Assembly: GCA_933228895.1 (NCBI GenBank)
Contig: OW121855.1
Coordinates: forward strand, 48,746,698 to 48,810,697
Length of the DNA: 64,000 nt
Direction: 5' to 3'
DNA from: Platycnemis pennipes
Taxonomy: Eukaryota > Arthropoda > Insecta > Odonata > Platycnemididae
Shown here piece by piece: positions 1-17,900 of the stretch. The notes under the pieces are model-generated. The model saw only the letters and a list, made by a program, of their open reading frames with translations. It was not told the origin of the DNA and ran no database searches. Position 1 is the stretch's first letter. Every line of letters begins with the position of its first letter. A program made the translations under genes and the position numbers.

Positions 1-1599
1 TGGCAGCAAGCAAGGAAAGTAATATCCAATTAAGGTCAAGAGAGTGGGAGCAATGTAATTCCTGTACATTAGTTGTACAGGGTGTCCACAATAGTCAAAA
101 TATAAAATTCAAGCATAATTCAAGGTTTTCAAGGCTAAATTTATAAAAATTTCCAGGCTAATATATCGCGGTTCTTGTACGAGTGAAAAGTGATGTTTTT
201 CAAGGTCTATGTACAATATGGATTTTTTGTAGTTTAACCCATAGCATAATATAGATAAAGTAATTAAATAAGAAATAAGTGATAAATTAAAGTAATTAAA
301 TATGTAGTTTTATTGGTAGTAAGAGACTCTCTTTGTTGGTTGGGAAAGATAAACTACTTTTTGATTGAACACCCTCTTTCTAAATTAGCATTTCCATGAG
401 AAATTACACATTCTTCCACAAGAGGAACTTTAAGAACCCATTGGCTTAAGTCTTCAGCATTCAACCACTGTTCTTGGAATGATGATTTTCTACGTAAATA
501 TTTTTTGCCATGCTTTTCTATTTTAAGTTTCAAAGCCTCAATTTTCTGTTCACTCAGAATCAGAATGTAACATATTTATACCGGTAGACTATATTGGAAA
601 AAGTGAAATCATAACAGTCTTTAGTACTACACCATCTTTTTCGAACAAAAATTAATGTAATAAAAATCCTAATTCAAGTAAGCGCATCCTGAATATATCT
701 AACAAACATCAGCAATTAGATTTCTCAAACAATTATAGAAAAGTTTGTAAAAAATATATTGCAAAGCCTACCAGAAAGCCAACTTACATTGTACTTACAG
801 TAAAGTATCCGATCACATCAAATGTGCAGTTAAAAGAAACATTATAAGTTCATTTTCATTAATAAAGGAATTATTTTCCAATTATTAATGAAATCCTTGA
901 ATGCTTTCAAATTCTTTTTTAGAAACAAAAAAAAAATTTAATGCGGCCAAGAGATCCCATTTATGGAATATCCGGGGATTCCATTTTTAAGACGAAAAAA
1001 TTATTATAGAAGATTTCAAGCTGCTAAACTAGTAATTTTGCAATGTCTTATTAACAATAACCTTTGAAATGAAATTTGAGAATTTTCTACTCCTAAGAAG
1101 AGGTTGTGTAACTCTGATCTTGAAATGAAATTAGCCTTCTTCATGCTACTATAAACAAAATTTAAAAAAAGTCTCGGATTTTTTCCCCATTGGCCCGGGT
1201 TTGCAAGAAAAAAGTAGAATGACATGTGGGGAGAATGTATTCTCCGAAATCAGGTAAGCCGACAATAGCAGAGTGGGGTAGTGGACTGCAGGTAATGAAG
1301 TTCGATTTATATCGCTGTCTAAAATTTTTCTTTCAGCCATTGGATCAAAAAGTTTATCATCCTTCATTTCCAATCTTTTTGTGTGGATACTGACTTTTTT
1401 GTACTTCTATCGTTTAAACTACATTTACAAATGCGTTACTCAAAAATACATTGTAAAGTTAACATAATGATTCACGATTTAATTCTGCAATAAAAAAATT
1501 TTCCAATCCTTTCACTAACGCCAAATTTTATTATTTTTTAAATTATAAATTCACATAAAATTTCTGATAATCTACTTTTTTTAGCTGCCTACTTGTAAT

Positions 1600-1742
1600 A
1601 CCCTAGGAATACAGCATAGCCTGTATTCCTAGGCAGTGTTAAGGGTCGAACTCGCGACCTGCAGTACACCAGTCCTCATTTTTAACAACTACGCTATAAT
1701 AGGTTCACGGGAATCTAGGCGACCCGCGTGACATTCGGCTTA
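1600..1742 (-). mobile_element. tRNA-derived SINE, copy 1
   Basis: On the minus strand an A-box-like TAGCGTAGTTG (complement of 1686-1696) is followed, at tRNA-like spacing, by a B-box-like GTTCGACCC (1643-1651). These are the internal Pol III promoter boxes of a tRNA-derived SINE. The downstream CCTAGGAATACAG palindrome may be part of the body. Confidence 0.6.
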
Positions 1743-1978
1743 ATTTTTTTTCTCGCATGACTTACTGACTTTTTTGTACTTCTATCGTTTAAACTAGATT
1801 TACAAATGCGCACTCAAAAATACATTGTAAAGTTAACTTAATGATTACAATTTAACAATTTAATTCTGCAATAAAAAAATTTTCCAATCCTTTCACTAAC
1901 GCCAAATAATTTTATTTTTTAAATTATAAATTCACATAAAATTTCTGATAATCTACTTTTTTTAACTGCCTACTTGCA

Positions 1979-2131
1979 TTACGCTAGGAATACAGCATAG
2001 CCTGTATTCCTAGGCAGTGTTAAGGATCGAACTCGTGACCTGCAGTACACTAGTCCTCATTATTAACAACTACGCTATCATAGGTTCACGGGAATCTGGC
2101 GAATGTAGGCCACCCGCGTGACATTCGGCCT
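1979..2131 (-). mobile_element. tRNA-derived SINE, copy 2
   Basis: Second copy of the same tRNA-like head within the 375-bp duplication, with small substitutions in the A and B boxes and flanks. Confidence 0.55.
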
Positions 2132-2925
2132 TATTTTTTTCTCGCGCATGGAGAAAAAAGTCATGACGAGTATTTTTTTATTTTGTTTTTGTGGCACGGA
2201 AAAAATCTTCTCATTTCGTGACCAAGTTACACAACCTCTCCTTGTCAGTATCTACCATACGCACGTACATTCCATTCGCAGGGAGTATCGATCACTAAGC
2301 CGAGAAATTTAAAATCTCCGATCCGGATCTGAATTTTTACTGTCTTCGGATATGATTTCAGTAGCGAATGAAATGAAAGACCCGTGGATCCAACCCGACC
2401 AATCTTAATTTATTGATGGTACATTTGTAAATCTAATTTAAACAACAAAAGTATAATAAAGTGAGTATTCAGATGTAATGGTTTGAAATTGAAGATGATA
2501 ACATTTTCGATGCAATGACTGAAAGAAAAATTTAACTGCGATACGGATCGAACGTCGCACAGTAAACTAGCTCTCGTTGTCCGCCTGATCCCGGCGAATG
2601 TAGGCTACCCGCGTGACATCCTACGTAAATTTTCCCGCGATACCGGGGTAACGGGGAAAAGTCATATTTCTCTTTTTTGCTACTAGTTGCACGGGAACAT
2701 TTTCATCTAATTTCGTGACCTGAGTTACACATCCTCTTCTTGTCAATATCTACCGCACCTACATTCCATTCATGGGGCACTTCGATCGCTAAGCCGCGAA
2801 AATTTAAAATCTACGATCCGGATCCGATTTTATACCGTGTCTTTGGATCCGAATCCGGAACCGAGTAAAATGAAAGATCCGTGGTGGATCTTTAGTTCCG
2901 ACGGATCCGATCCGGCCATCACTAC
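2120..2925. repeat. Duplicated hAT-like fragments
   Basis: Segments about 2200-2340 and 2690-2830 are diverged direct copies sharing TTTCGTGACC...GTTACAC, CTACATTCCATTC and AAATTTAAAATCT.CGATCCGGATC. The right copy ends in GGATCCGATCCGGCCATCACTA, whose complement TAGTGATGG is a typical hAT terminus. No coding capacity is visible. Confidence 0.45.
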
Positions 2926-3310
2926 ACGTTAGGCATTTGTTTACGTATCATGGGCTTAGTCCGATGTGCAATGAATGAGAACAAAGGGCACTCGACGTGA
3001 CGCTGAAGGCATCCGTTCGACAGTCGAACAGTTGAACGTCTCCGATCCACACAGCGCTGACGATACATTGAGCCTAACTACTTTTCCGTCGTTTATTTAT
3101 TTATTCATACCAACGGCAAATCCATATCTTAAAGTCATCGTTATTTATCCTATTTATAAAATAAGGATTTATTGTCTTGAATTAAGAATTTTTAAAATTC
3201 CCGGCTCAGAACAGAAAATCACGAATAATCCACGAACAATTCCCTGCATTGAAAATTCACGAATAATTCCCGATTTTCCAGGTTTTCCCGGTCTGTGGAC
3301 ACCCTGTCAG

Positions 3311-3872
3311 GTGATTTGAAAAGTGAAGTAAGTGGAAGAAGTTAACTTGTTTTCGCAGCCTGGTGAATTCTTAGCTAGCCTGCTACCCTGAAGCCTGCAA
3401 GTATGCGAGTAAGCAGCGAGTTGACGATCGCAGAATCGGGCAGTATTGCTTGTTTTGAATGTGCTCATGTGATTTGAAAAGTGAAGTAAGTGGAAGAAGT
3501 TAACTTGTTTTCGCATCCTGGTGAATGCTTAGCTAGCCTTCTACCCTGAAGCCTGCAAGTATGCGAGTTAGCAGCGAGTTGACGATCGCAGAATCGGCCA
3601 GTATTGCTTGTTTTGAATGTGCTCAGGTGATTTGAAAAGTGAAGTAAGTGGAAGAAGTTAACTTGTTTTCGCATCCTGGTGAATTCTTAGCTAGCCTTCT
3701 ACCCTGAAGCCTGCAAGTATGCGAGTTAGCAGCGAGTTGACGATCGCAGAATCGGCCAGTATTGCTTGTTTTGAATGTGCTCAGGTGATTTGAAAAGTGA
3801 AGTAAGTGGAAGAAGTTAACTTGTTTTCGCAGCCTGGTGAATTCTTAGCTAGCCTGCTACCCTGAAGACTGC
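3311..3872. repeat. 158-bp tandem repeat, about 3.6 copies
   Basis: The unit GTGATTTGAAAAGTGAAGTA... starts at 3311, 3469, 3627 and 3785, exactly 158 bp apart, and the last copy breaks off near 3872. Copies differ by only a few bases. The apparent minus-strand reading frames across them are repeat artefacts. The array begins immediately after the 3306 terminal repeat. Confidence 0.95.
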
Positions 3873-10957
<7,085 letters not shown>

Positions 10958-11213
10958 TTTTCGCCGGTGTGACGTATGGATTTCTGTTCCTTTAAAAAGA
11001 AGTACGAAATGCGAGCAATATAGCGGGAGTTTGAGAATATTTTCCACATGAAAGAAATTCAGCTAATTAAAATATTTGAACCACGCGTATAGACCAACCA
11101 AACTGCAGACTCAGTCAATTTAGGAAAATGGAAAAGAGGCGATGCGTGTATATTACGTGAACACGGTATACTTATTTAGCAAGCAGTTAGCTGACTCCAA
11201 TCTTGGTACTGAG

Positions 11214-11239
11214 ACGTTTAACACTGTAGTGTTAAACGT
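11214..11239. repeat. Perfect 26-bp palindrome upstream of RNF121
   Basis: ACGTTTAACACT-GT-AGTGTTAAACGT has 12-bp perfect arms with a 2-nt spacer. It lies about 260 bp upstream of the proposed RNF121 start codon. It could be a factor-binding site or a transposon end. Confidence 0.8.
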
Positions 11240-11834
11240 TAAAAATGTTTTGACAAATCACCTCAAGTCAAACCCAATTCAATTCCATATTCCAGAATAG
11301 GAATAAATAACATTATAGCTGCATCAATGCAGAACAGCTATGGTGAAACAAAAAAGAATTCCGATTTTGTATTTTCACTGACATTTCTGATGTAATCCGA
11401 CAATTCAATTTTTATCAAGATTTAATGGTTTGATTTTTATAGTGATGACAAATTACACAGGTGTTACTTATATTCTTTTCTTCGTAGGCTGTAAATACCA
11501 GTATCACGACAAATTTTTTGGCTCTGTCTTGACCTTCATTCATTAGCATTTTATCACTCACCTTGTCAATGTTTACTACCAATTTCCATTCCAATATTAG
11601 ATTGACTCCGATCCTCTCCAACGCACATTATCCTTCATGCATCAATAACAATAAGAATCAAATTTTTCTTGGCAGTGAATTTTATCTCATTTTCTCCTTC
11701 CTTTCTTTCATCTACTCCATCAAAAATGTAGCAAAATGCTTCATCAAGTTAGCCTTCTGGCTACACTCAGCAACAAGAAATAATCCATCCCAAACAAAAT
11801 AAAAACGTGATTGTTTTTTTTGCATTTAGGTGAT

Positions 11835-11909
11835 AAAGGCCCTACCTGGTAGGGCCTTTGATTCCATATCATATTATAGTTGATTGATTGCAATCAACTA
11901 TATGATATG
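11835..11909. repeat. Two adjacent hairpins
   Basis: AAAGGCCCTAC-CTG-GTAGGGCCTTT (11835-11859) is followed by CATATCAT...ATGATATG (11865-11909), whose arms enclose TAGTTGATTGATTGCAATCAACTA. Both can form stable stems. No gene is recognised beside them. Confidence 0.8.
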
Positions 11910-12791
11910 TGGTGTGAATGGCTTAAATGCTCCCAAGATCCCTAGAGTAGGACTGGTGTGAAAAATGTGGGTGGTTCCTTGTAGCCCTCCCCATGCCAAA
12001 TTAATAGGAATAGGGGCACAAACTGATGCAAACATGTAGGGCATGGGTAGTGGAAGGTAGTACTTTCACTCGTGAAGTATAGGGAAATGGTAGGGTGGTG
12101 GTATGATTTGCAAATCTATAGATTCTCTGGTATATTTTCAAGATATATATATATTCGATTTCCAGTCAAGGTGAAATTTTTTCCATGTGTTTTCGGCCAT
12201 CATTTCATCTCCACACCACAGCTGTGTTCAGTGTTTTGTGTGTGTTCACTATCTCTTTCTTTCACCTTCTGTTTGTATTTATATTTGTGTATTTTCACCA
12301 ATGGTGTTGTGTATGAATGGACAATTTTAATAAAACATGAAAGTTCTTCTAACAAATTTGATTCCTTTTTGAAAGCACATAAGAAGAAGCTCAAGCTTTT
12401 CCCTCTTGACAAGTATAAAAGGTGGATCCACGTGACTGATGCTTTTGCCTGTGCCTCAAGCCATCCTGCGTGTCACTTCCACTTCTCCATGATCAATGGT
12501 CTCATCGACATTCTGGATGTTTAAGTTTTGACTTGGTGCTTCTAGGTTAACAGCATAGAGCAGGATGCTTGGAATAGACAAGCTTAAGCGCAGCCCTTAC
12601 AGATAATTATTAACCTCCCAACTGACAAAAATTGTGGTACAGCTTTTGCAGAACGAATTCATTGATGCATAGATTCCTCATCAGATAGCAAGAAATGCAA
12701 AAAAGAAATATAATTCCTACATAAAAACTATATGGTTACTTGGCTATCAAAACAAGTGTACAGGCAACAGTGAAATAATGACAAACTGTAC

Positions 12792-13014
12792 CTGCCATGT
12801 GACCTATGTAATGCCTTTCCTCATCATCATGGCCAAATTTGCTGGTTTTCACATCGTATTGCTCCTGAATGTTGAAATCTTGTAGCAACACTGGCTTGAA
12901 ATTTTTGTTCCTGCTGGTTTCAATTTTTTGGCTGACATCCCTCACCATGTCCTCTCTGCAAAACCTAATCTTCGCAAACCACTTTTTGTATTCCCTGCTA
13001 CCCTCGTTTTCGAT
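12792..13014 (-). CDS. Possible orphan exon, unidentified
   Basis: An open minus-strand frame encodes about 73 residues of mixed, protein-like composition, including YKKWFAKIRFCREDMV and KFGHDDEERHYIGHMAG, and ends at a good donor GGCAG|GTACAG. The left edge given is that donor; the right edge is only the limit of the open frame. No convincing acceptor is present and I do not recognise the protein. It may be an exon of an unknown gene or a transposase relic. Confidence 0.28.
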
Positions 13015-13579
13015 TCTTTATCCCCACAGCATCCTGTATATGACTTCAGCAATAACAGACATTACACAAACTACAACCACACGTGCTCACTTGGTGGACT
13101 ATTGAATCTCTTTGGGGTTTTCACAGGGTGGTAGCACAGACCCTTCCTACTTATGGTGTCTGCTGCTATTTCAGTCACGCATTACCTCTTCATTACGACC
13201 AATGAATGGTAGATGGGTAGCCCAACATCTCTCCTTCACCTCAATGTATCTTCGGAGTGAATGGAAGCTTACCACTCCCTTACCCTTCTTTGGGATTTGA
13301 GCAAGGGTAGGTGGCTGAAATACAGGTGGTATACCTACCCTCCAGGGTACGTACAGGGAAGGTAATTGACATATAAGGCATCAGAGGTCAAGCAAGGGTA
13401 TAGTGGGCTTAACGCTACTCCTCCCTTACACTCTACAGTGGCAAGGGTGGAGGTAAGCAGGGCATAGCCAAGAGAGGACCAGTGAATTTAGGGTGGGTAT
13501 AATGTTACCACTCCTCTACCCTCCATGAATTGTATAGGGCAGGTAACTACATTTCACAACACGTACTAGCATCCCTTTA

Positions 13580-13786
13580 AGCCGAGTTTACACAATGCAT
13601 TTACACACGTGGGTAGATGCATGAACCATCAAAATTGCACCGTGTAAACACTCAAAATTGCGCAAATGCGTGGACAGAAAATAGCCCCTGTTCTATTTTG
13701 GTGAATGTGTGCGAGCAATTTGTAGTCGTCCACGTATCTGTCCAGCAACGTACTTGCGCGGGTAAATGCATCGTGTAAAATCGGCT
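13580..13786. mobile_element. Harbinger-type MITE, 207 bp
   Basis: Inverted ends AGCCGAGTTTACACAATGCA and AGCCGATTTTACACGATGCA (complement of right end) match over about 24 bp with three mismatches, and both sides carry TTA. A 3-bp TTA target and this type of terminus are typical of PIF/Harbinger elements. There is no coding capacity. Confidence 0.75.
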
Positions 13787-14191
13787 TTACACTCTGCCTA
13801 CCCACCATGAAGGTGGTTATTTTTGCCAGGGGTGTGAGGGTATATCCACAGGATCCCAAAACCAAAGTAGAAAGACAATTCATAGAACTTTTAACGTTTT
13901 ACGGTCCCGTGATTCCAAATTGAATCATGTCACTTTATTGCTCTAAGCATCCATTCAAAGCACCCACTGACTTTATATGGTCTCATCAGCTTTGGTTCAT
14001 GATTCCACCACAAAGTTTCATAACTCACTGTAGAAGACAAATTATAAACTTCAAAACTGTAAAACTTATAAACTGTTGCTGAAAATTGCCATATTTATGC
14101 TCCGATTTTTCGTAACCTTATTGAAAATTTGGCCCAGAAAGGGTTATAAAATCAAAGTCCAAAGCATTGATGTGGTGGAAGGTTGTGTTGA

Positions 14192-14328
14192 TGTCTATTA
14201 ATAAGAACTCTTAGTCACTTCCACAGAATTTTATTTTACAAATGACCGGTTTCGGCAGTTACGCCATCTTCAATTTTACTGTAAAATAAAATTCTGTGGA
14301 AGTGACTAAGAGTTCTTATTAATAGACA
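14192..14328 (-). mobile_element. Penelope-like hairpin with hammerhead-ribozyme-like core
   Basis: Perfect 49-bp inverted arms (14192-14240 and 14280-14328) enclose a 39-bp loop. On the minus strand the loop reads TTGAAGATGGCGTAACTGCC then GAAACCGGTC. This has the order of a hammerhead core: CUGANGA (here with C3 changed to U), stem II GGC/GCC, GAAA, a very short CCGG stem III and a GUC cleavage triplet. Penelope-like retroelements are known to carry such ribozymes in their terminal repeats, often as inverted partial copies. Confidence 0.6.
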
Positions 14329-14558
14329 CCAGAAAGGGTTGATTATGAAGTCATACAGACATCCAAATAAAGATGAGTTTGACCATTTTTAACAAATGTT
14401 ATCAGGCACATATTTACTAATTAGAATGGGAGAAACCAAAAAAGTGACCCTTTCCTTTTAGCATGTAATGTGCAAAATATGAGTATTATTTTATGACTTT
14501 AAGAATTTTAGAAAATAAGACCAGTTATTGTAAGCGACAATATTCTTAAAAAATGAAG

Positions 14559-14564
14559 TTTATT
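14559..14564 (-). terminator. Poly(A) signal for CEP135
   Basis: An AATAAA hexamer on the minus strand about 290 bp after the CEP135 stop codon. It marks a plausible end of a short AT-rich 3' UTR. Confidence 0.55.
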
Positions 14565-14851
14565 AACATTTAAAAATTGTATCCTCCAATGATTACATTC
14601 AAAGCATACATAAGACTTCCCAATCACTTATAAAAATATATATACAAATTAAAATTCCTTATTACAATGTGAAAAACCAGAATTAGAATTCCTTTCACTG
14701 CAAACATTATACATAGCTACAATACTTCGTTAATTTGACTTCCTACAAATGCTTTACAGCCACAGCCATTAATATTCAATCGTGAAGGCAGTATTTACAG
14801 GACTCACTGGATCAGCAAAACTAGGCTCATTTCTTGACCTTCACTTCATCT

Positions 14852-14939
14852 TCACCCACTGAAGTACGAATTTGTTGGAGAATCTAATCTAATCAACAAG
14901 TCTTCTTCTTCTTTTTCATCTACCGCAACACTAACCTCA
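14852..14939 (-). CDS. CEP135: CEP135 terminal coding exon
   Basis: Acceptor GATATTTCAG is followed by one base completing a Ser codon (AG|T) and 28 residues: an acidic run (VAVDEKEEEDLLI), RLDSPTNSYFSG, then TGA. The phase matches exon q exactly, and the joined coding length is divisible by three. The assignment to CEP135 rests on phase, strand and the lack of another open partner. The 6.4-kb intron between holds the piggyBac relic and two SINEs. Confidence 0.75.
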
Positions 14940-17900
14940 CTGAAATATCCAGAGAGACAAGTAATTAAAACCAAGAAACAAAATGATTATGATTTATTAC
15001 TGTGAAGATGAAGAAAATTCACAAAGCCTAGATGCACTATCACCACTCATGTTAAAATAACAAAATTTATTAAGTGATTATGAGAGTGAGTGGAAACCTA
15101 AAAAGTATCACCAGTAAGATGTTTATGCCAGTGTATCATTAAAGAGCTGTACAAATACATATACATACATGATTATTTTTATGCCATCTATTCACATGTT
15201 TTAAATAAATATTATTAATGATGGGGCAAATCCAAAATTTGATCGAATCCGAATACCAAATCCTAATCCTCCTCAATTTCATTAAATTCAAATCTTCCTT
15301 TTATCTGTAAATTGTTAAATAATGCTTCCTTTCTCGTGAATTCTCTTAATAAACCCAATCGAAGCTGAATCTTATTTCTTAAAGTAAATAAAATATGAAT
15401 GATGGTCATATAGTCCCCACTCAATGAAATTAAGGACATGTTCGAGGGCATATATAAAGAATGGGTAATTTCAAAAGTAATTAAAAGTTTAATTTTTCTT
15501 AAATAAAATTGAAAATTCAATGAAAACATTAAAGTTTTCGTTTGGAAAATGCAGCATTTTCACTCTGTCAGCATGTAATCCATTAATTTTTTTATCAACC
15601 AAATTTCCAGCAGTACTGAAGGCTTTTTCTGAAAATATACTTATTCCAGAATGAAGAAAAAGTGGATCATCAAAGAGGAATAGTGAGCAGCAAACATGCT
15701 GCAATTATGGTGATTTCACTCCTCTCCAGTCTCAAGACAGTTAAAACTTCCTCTCTTCAGCCCTTTTCTTATTGAAATTTACTGTTTTTCTTAATTTCAT
15801 AAAGAAAGAAAATGATAAAAATCTAGATGTTTGTAATTTTAAGTTCAATTGTCCCAGTGTGATCTTATGCATGTCAGGTTAATAAAATACAGTAATTGAG
15901 CTCTATAGCCCTAAAATGATTGGCCAAACGACAAAAAGTAGCTCTCCTGAACGACTTTGTTTACAGCATGGTAAATTACAGAAAGATGAAGAATTTCAGT
16001 GATAGCTGATACAAATGGCCAGTTACTGGGGATTAATTGGTGAAGACTAACTACACTTACAGTGTACAGTGGAAGCCACCAAACATGCACTTAAAAAATG
16101 TTGTTGTGCAGTACGAAAAACGAGTTAGTTAGGCATGCATCAGTCAGGTGTAATTAAATGATTAGCATCTACCTAGGAATATAATTTTCATTAATGGTTT
16201 AACACTTTTGTTCTTCACCATAATATTTTTATTGGGTACACAAAGAAGCAATTACATGAGTTAGTACAGCTAAGAAATTTTCTTCAGATACATTTCAAAC
16301 CTGGTACATACTACTAAAATTAACCAACTACCTAAATTACATCAACCTCTTCTGTCATAATAATTACGTATCATTAAAGTCTTATCTACACCATAATATA
16401 AAAAGATTAGCACAGAATAACCACGTTACGGTAAAACCATGCTTAATCTTCAAAGAACTAGATTTTTCACACATTTGAAACTCAGTACACCATTAAATGT
16501 CATCAACCTACTGAATAAGGGAAAATTTTTATTCACCTGATAGTCAGTCCTCGATTTGACTTGCTGCACTTTTACATTTTCCTGTTAGAATACACATTAA
16601 AATTGGATTTTTAGCATGCAGCATTTTTTTCTTTTCAAAAATTATATTACCAACCTACAAATACCAGATTTGGACCACTATTAACACATTCAATGCGGGC
16701 CCGATTTTCATGAAAGTCGTCAGAATCGGCTGTTTAAAAAAAATGTTTTTTTGCTTAATTTGTATTTAGTATAGCTCCTTATACATGTTTATACATGATT
16801 TGAGTAAAATGTTTAATTATTAATGCAAAAATCGGCACCACGTCAATTGACGTGCTCCGTATTTCACGCTCGCCAAGCTAGAAAAATGAGCGTGTTGACT
16901 AGCTTTCAGGATACGCACAAATTTTCACGAAGTTTGCAGTAAAGCTATTTTTGTCGCTTTGGCGCTGGACTTTTGTTATAGTTGTCGCGGATTATTATAC
17001 GTAAAAGAAAGGACGACTACTGTATGATGATGGGGCCGCGCTGACCCGAGTTATGAAACCAATATACGACGACGCGTCCGGGATCAAGTGAAATGAAGTT
17101 TTTTCGGCCAAGTTTTTTCCGCGGCACTCACTTCTGGGAAAACCAAAACGCACCCCCACGCTGGTCGCAATGGTACCCTTTCTTAGTGCACAAGATCAGC
17201 GACCGCCCTGCCGAGAGCGTTGGACAGCTGCAGGGGCTCAACACCCCTTTCGGGGAAGGAAAGGCTATTGTAAGGGCGCCAAAGGAAGAGTCCGGCGCGA
17301 CCGCTGGGACTTCCCATCCCCCGCTGTGCATACAGGCGATGGCACCCACCTCTACGGGAATTAGATGCCTGGCCGACAAATAGTACCGAACATCGTCTCT
17401 AGCTAAATTCCAACCCACGAGGGTTGGGAAATTGACCGCCACCATAGGTGATAAGAGGGTCTGCTTATCGGAGGGTCGAGAAGAGTTGCTGATGATAAGG
17501 TCCTAGGGTCTTCGGAGGGAGGGAGGTCAGTAATCCCGCTGAGTTGGGCCCCAAGGTTGGGGATGCTACTACGCCGCAGAGGATGTTACCATCGAATGGC
17601 CTCGGTAAAAATCCACAAAGAAACTCCCAATGAGCTAAGGATACTCAAGACATTTCCATGACAGGTTCTGCAGAGCAAAAGAGTGAGTTTTATCAATGTT
17701 TAGCGGTGCTGACGTAATTTATTATGCACTAGGAGAGTATATCCTTTGATATTGGACTAAGGATAAAATATGGTTTCGTAATGTATGAGAATGAATTAAT
17801 TTCCACGGCTACTAGATTGATTTACAAGTATTTATAACTTTTCCACCTAACTTTAATTAGAGGATTTGGAATTAGTCGAAGAAAACAAATTAAATACTAG

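Larger units (their letters stand above)
1388..2137. repeat. 375-bp tandem duplication containing SINE copies
   Basis: Two adjacent copies (from 1388 and from 1763, spacing 375 bp) share nearly all bases, from TACTGACTTTTTTGTACTTC to the CCCGCGTGACATTCGGC end. Each contains the tRNA-like SINE head and the palindrome CCTAGGAATACAG...CTGTATTCCTAGG. A weaker third SINE tail occurs around 2520-2630. Confidence 0.8.
78..3306. mobile_element. hAT-like terminal repeat pair (CAGGGTGTCCACA)
   Basis: A perfect 13-bp inverted pair bounds this stretch: CAGGGTGTCCACA at 78-90 and its complement at 3294-3306. CAG...CTG ends fit the hAT superfamily. Subterminal AAGGTTTTCAAGG and TTTTCCAGGTTTTCCCGG are loosely similar in inverted orientation. 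I see no matching 8-bp target duplication, so the two ends could belong to separate copies. No transposase was recognised between them; the interior is filled with older repeats. Confidence 0.45.
10958..14191. other. Intergenic region between RNF121 and CEP135
   Basis: Apart from the palindromes, the orphan open frame and the Harbinger MITE listed separately, nothing coding is supported. The RNF121 promoter should lie just right of 10957. 13100-13560 is rich in TACCCTCC/GGAGGGTA-type short repeats. Confidence 0.5.

Noticed and set aside
3307..3674. Minus-strand frames of 69 codons across the tandem array
   Set aside because: They are the same non-coding 158-bp unit read repeatedly; there is no start, splice or homology support.
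12072..12524. 150-codon plus-strand frame
   Set aside because: Low-complexity composition with runs of Phe/Ser/Tyr, no recognised domain and no conserved context.
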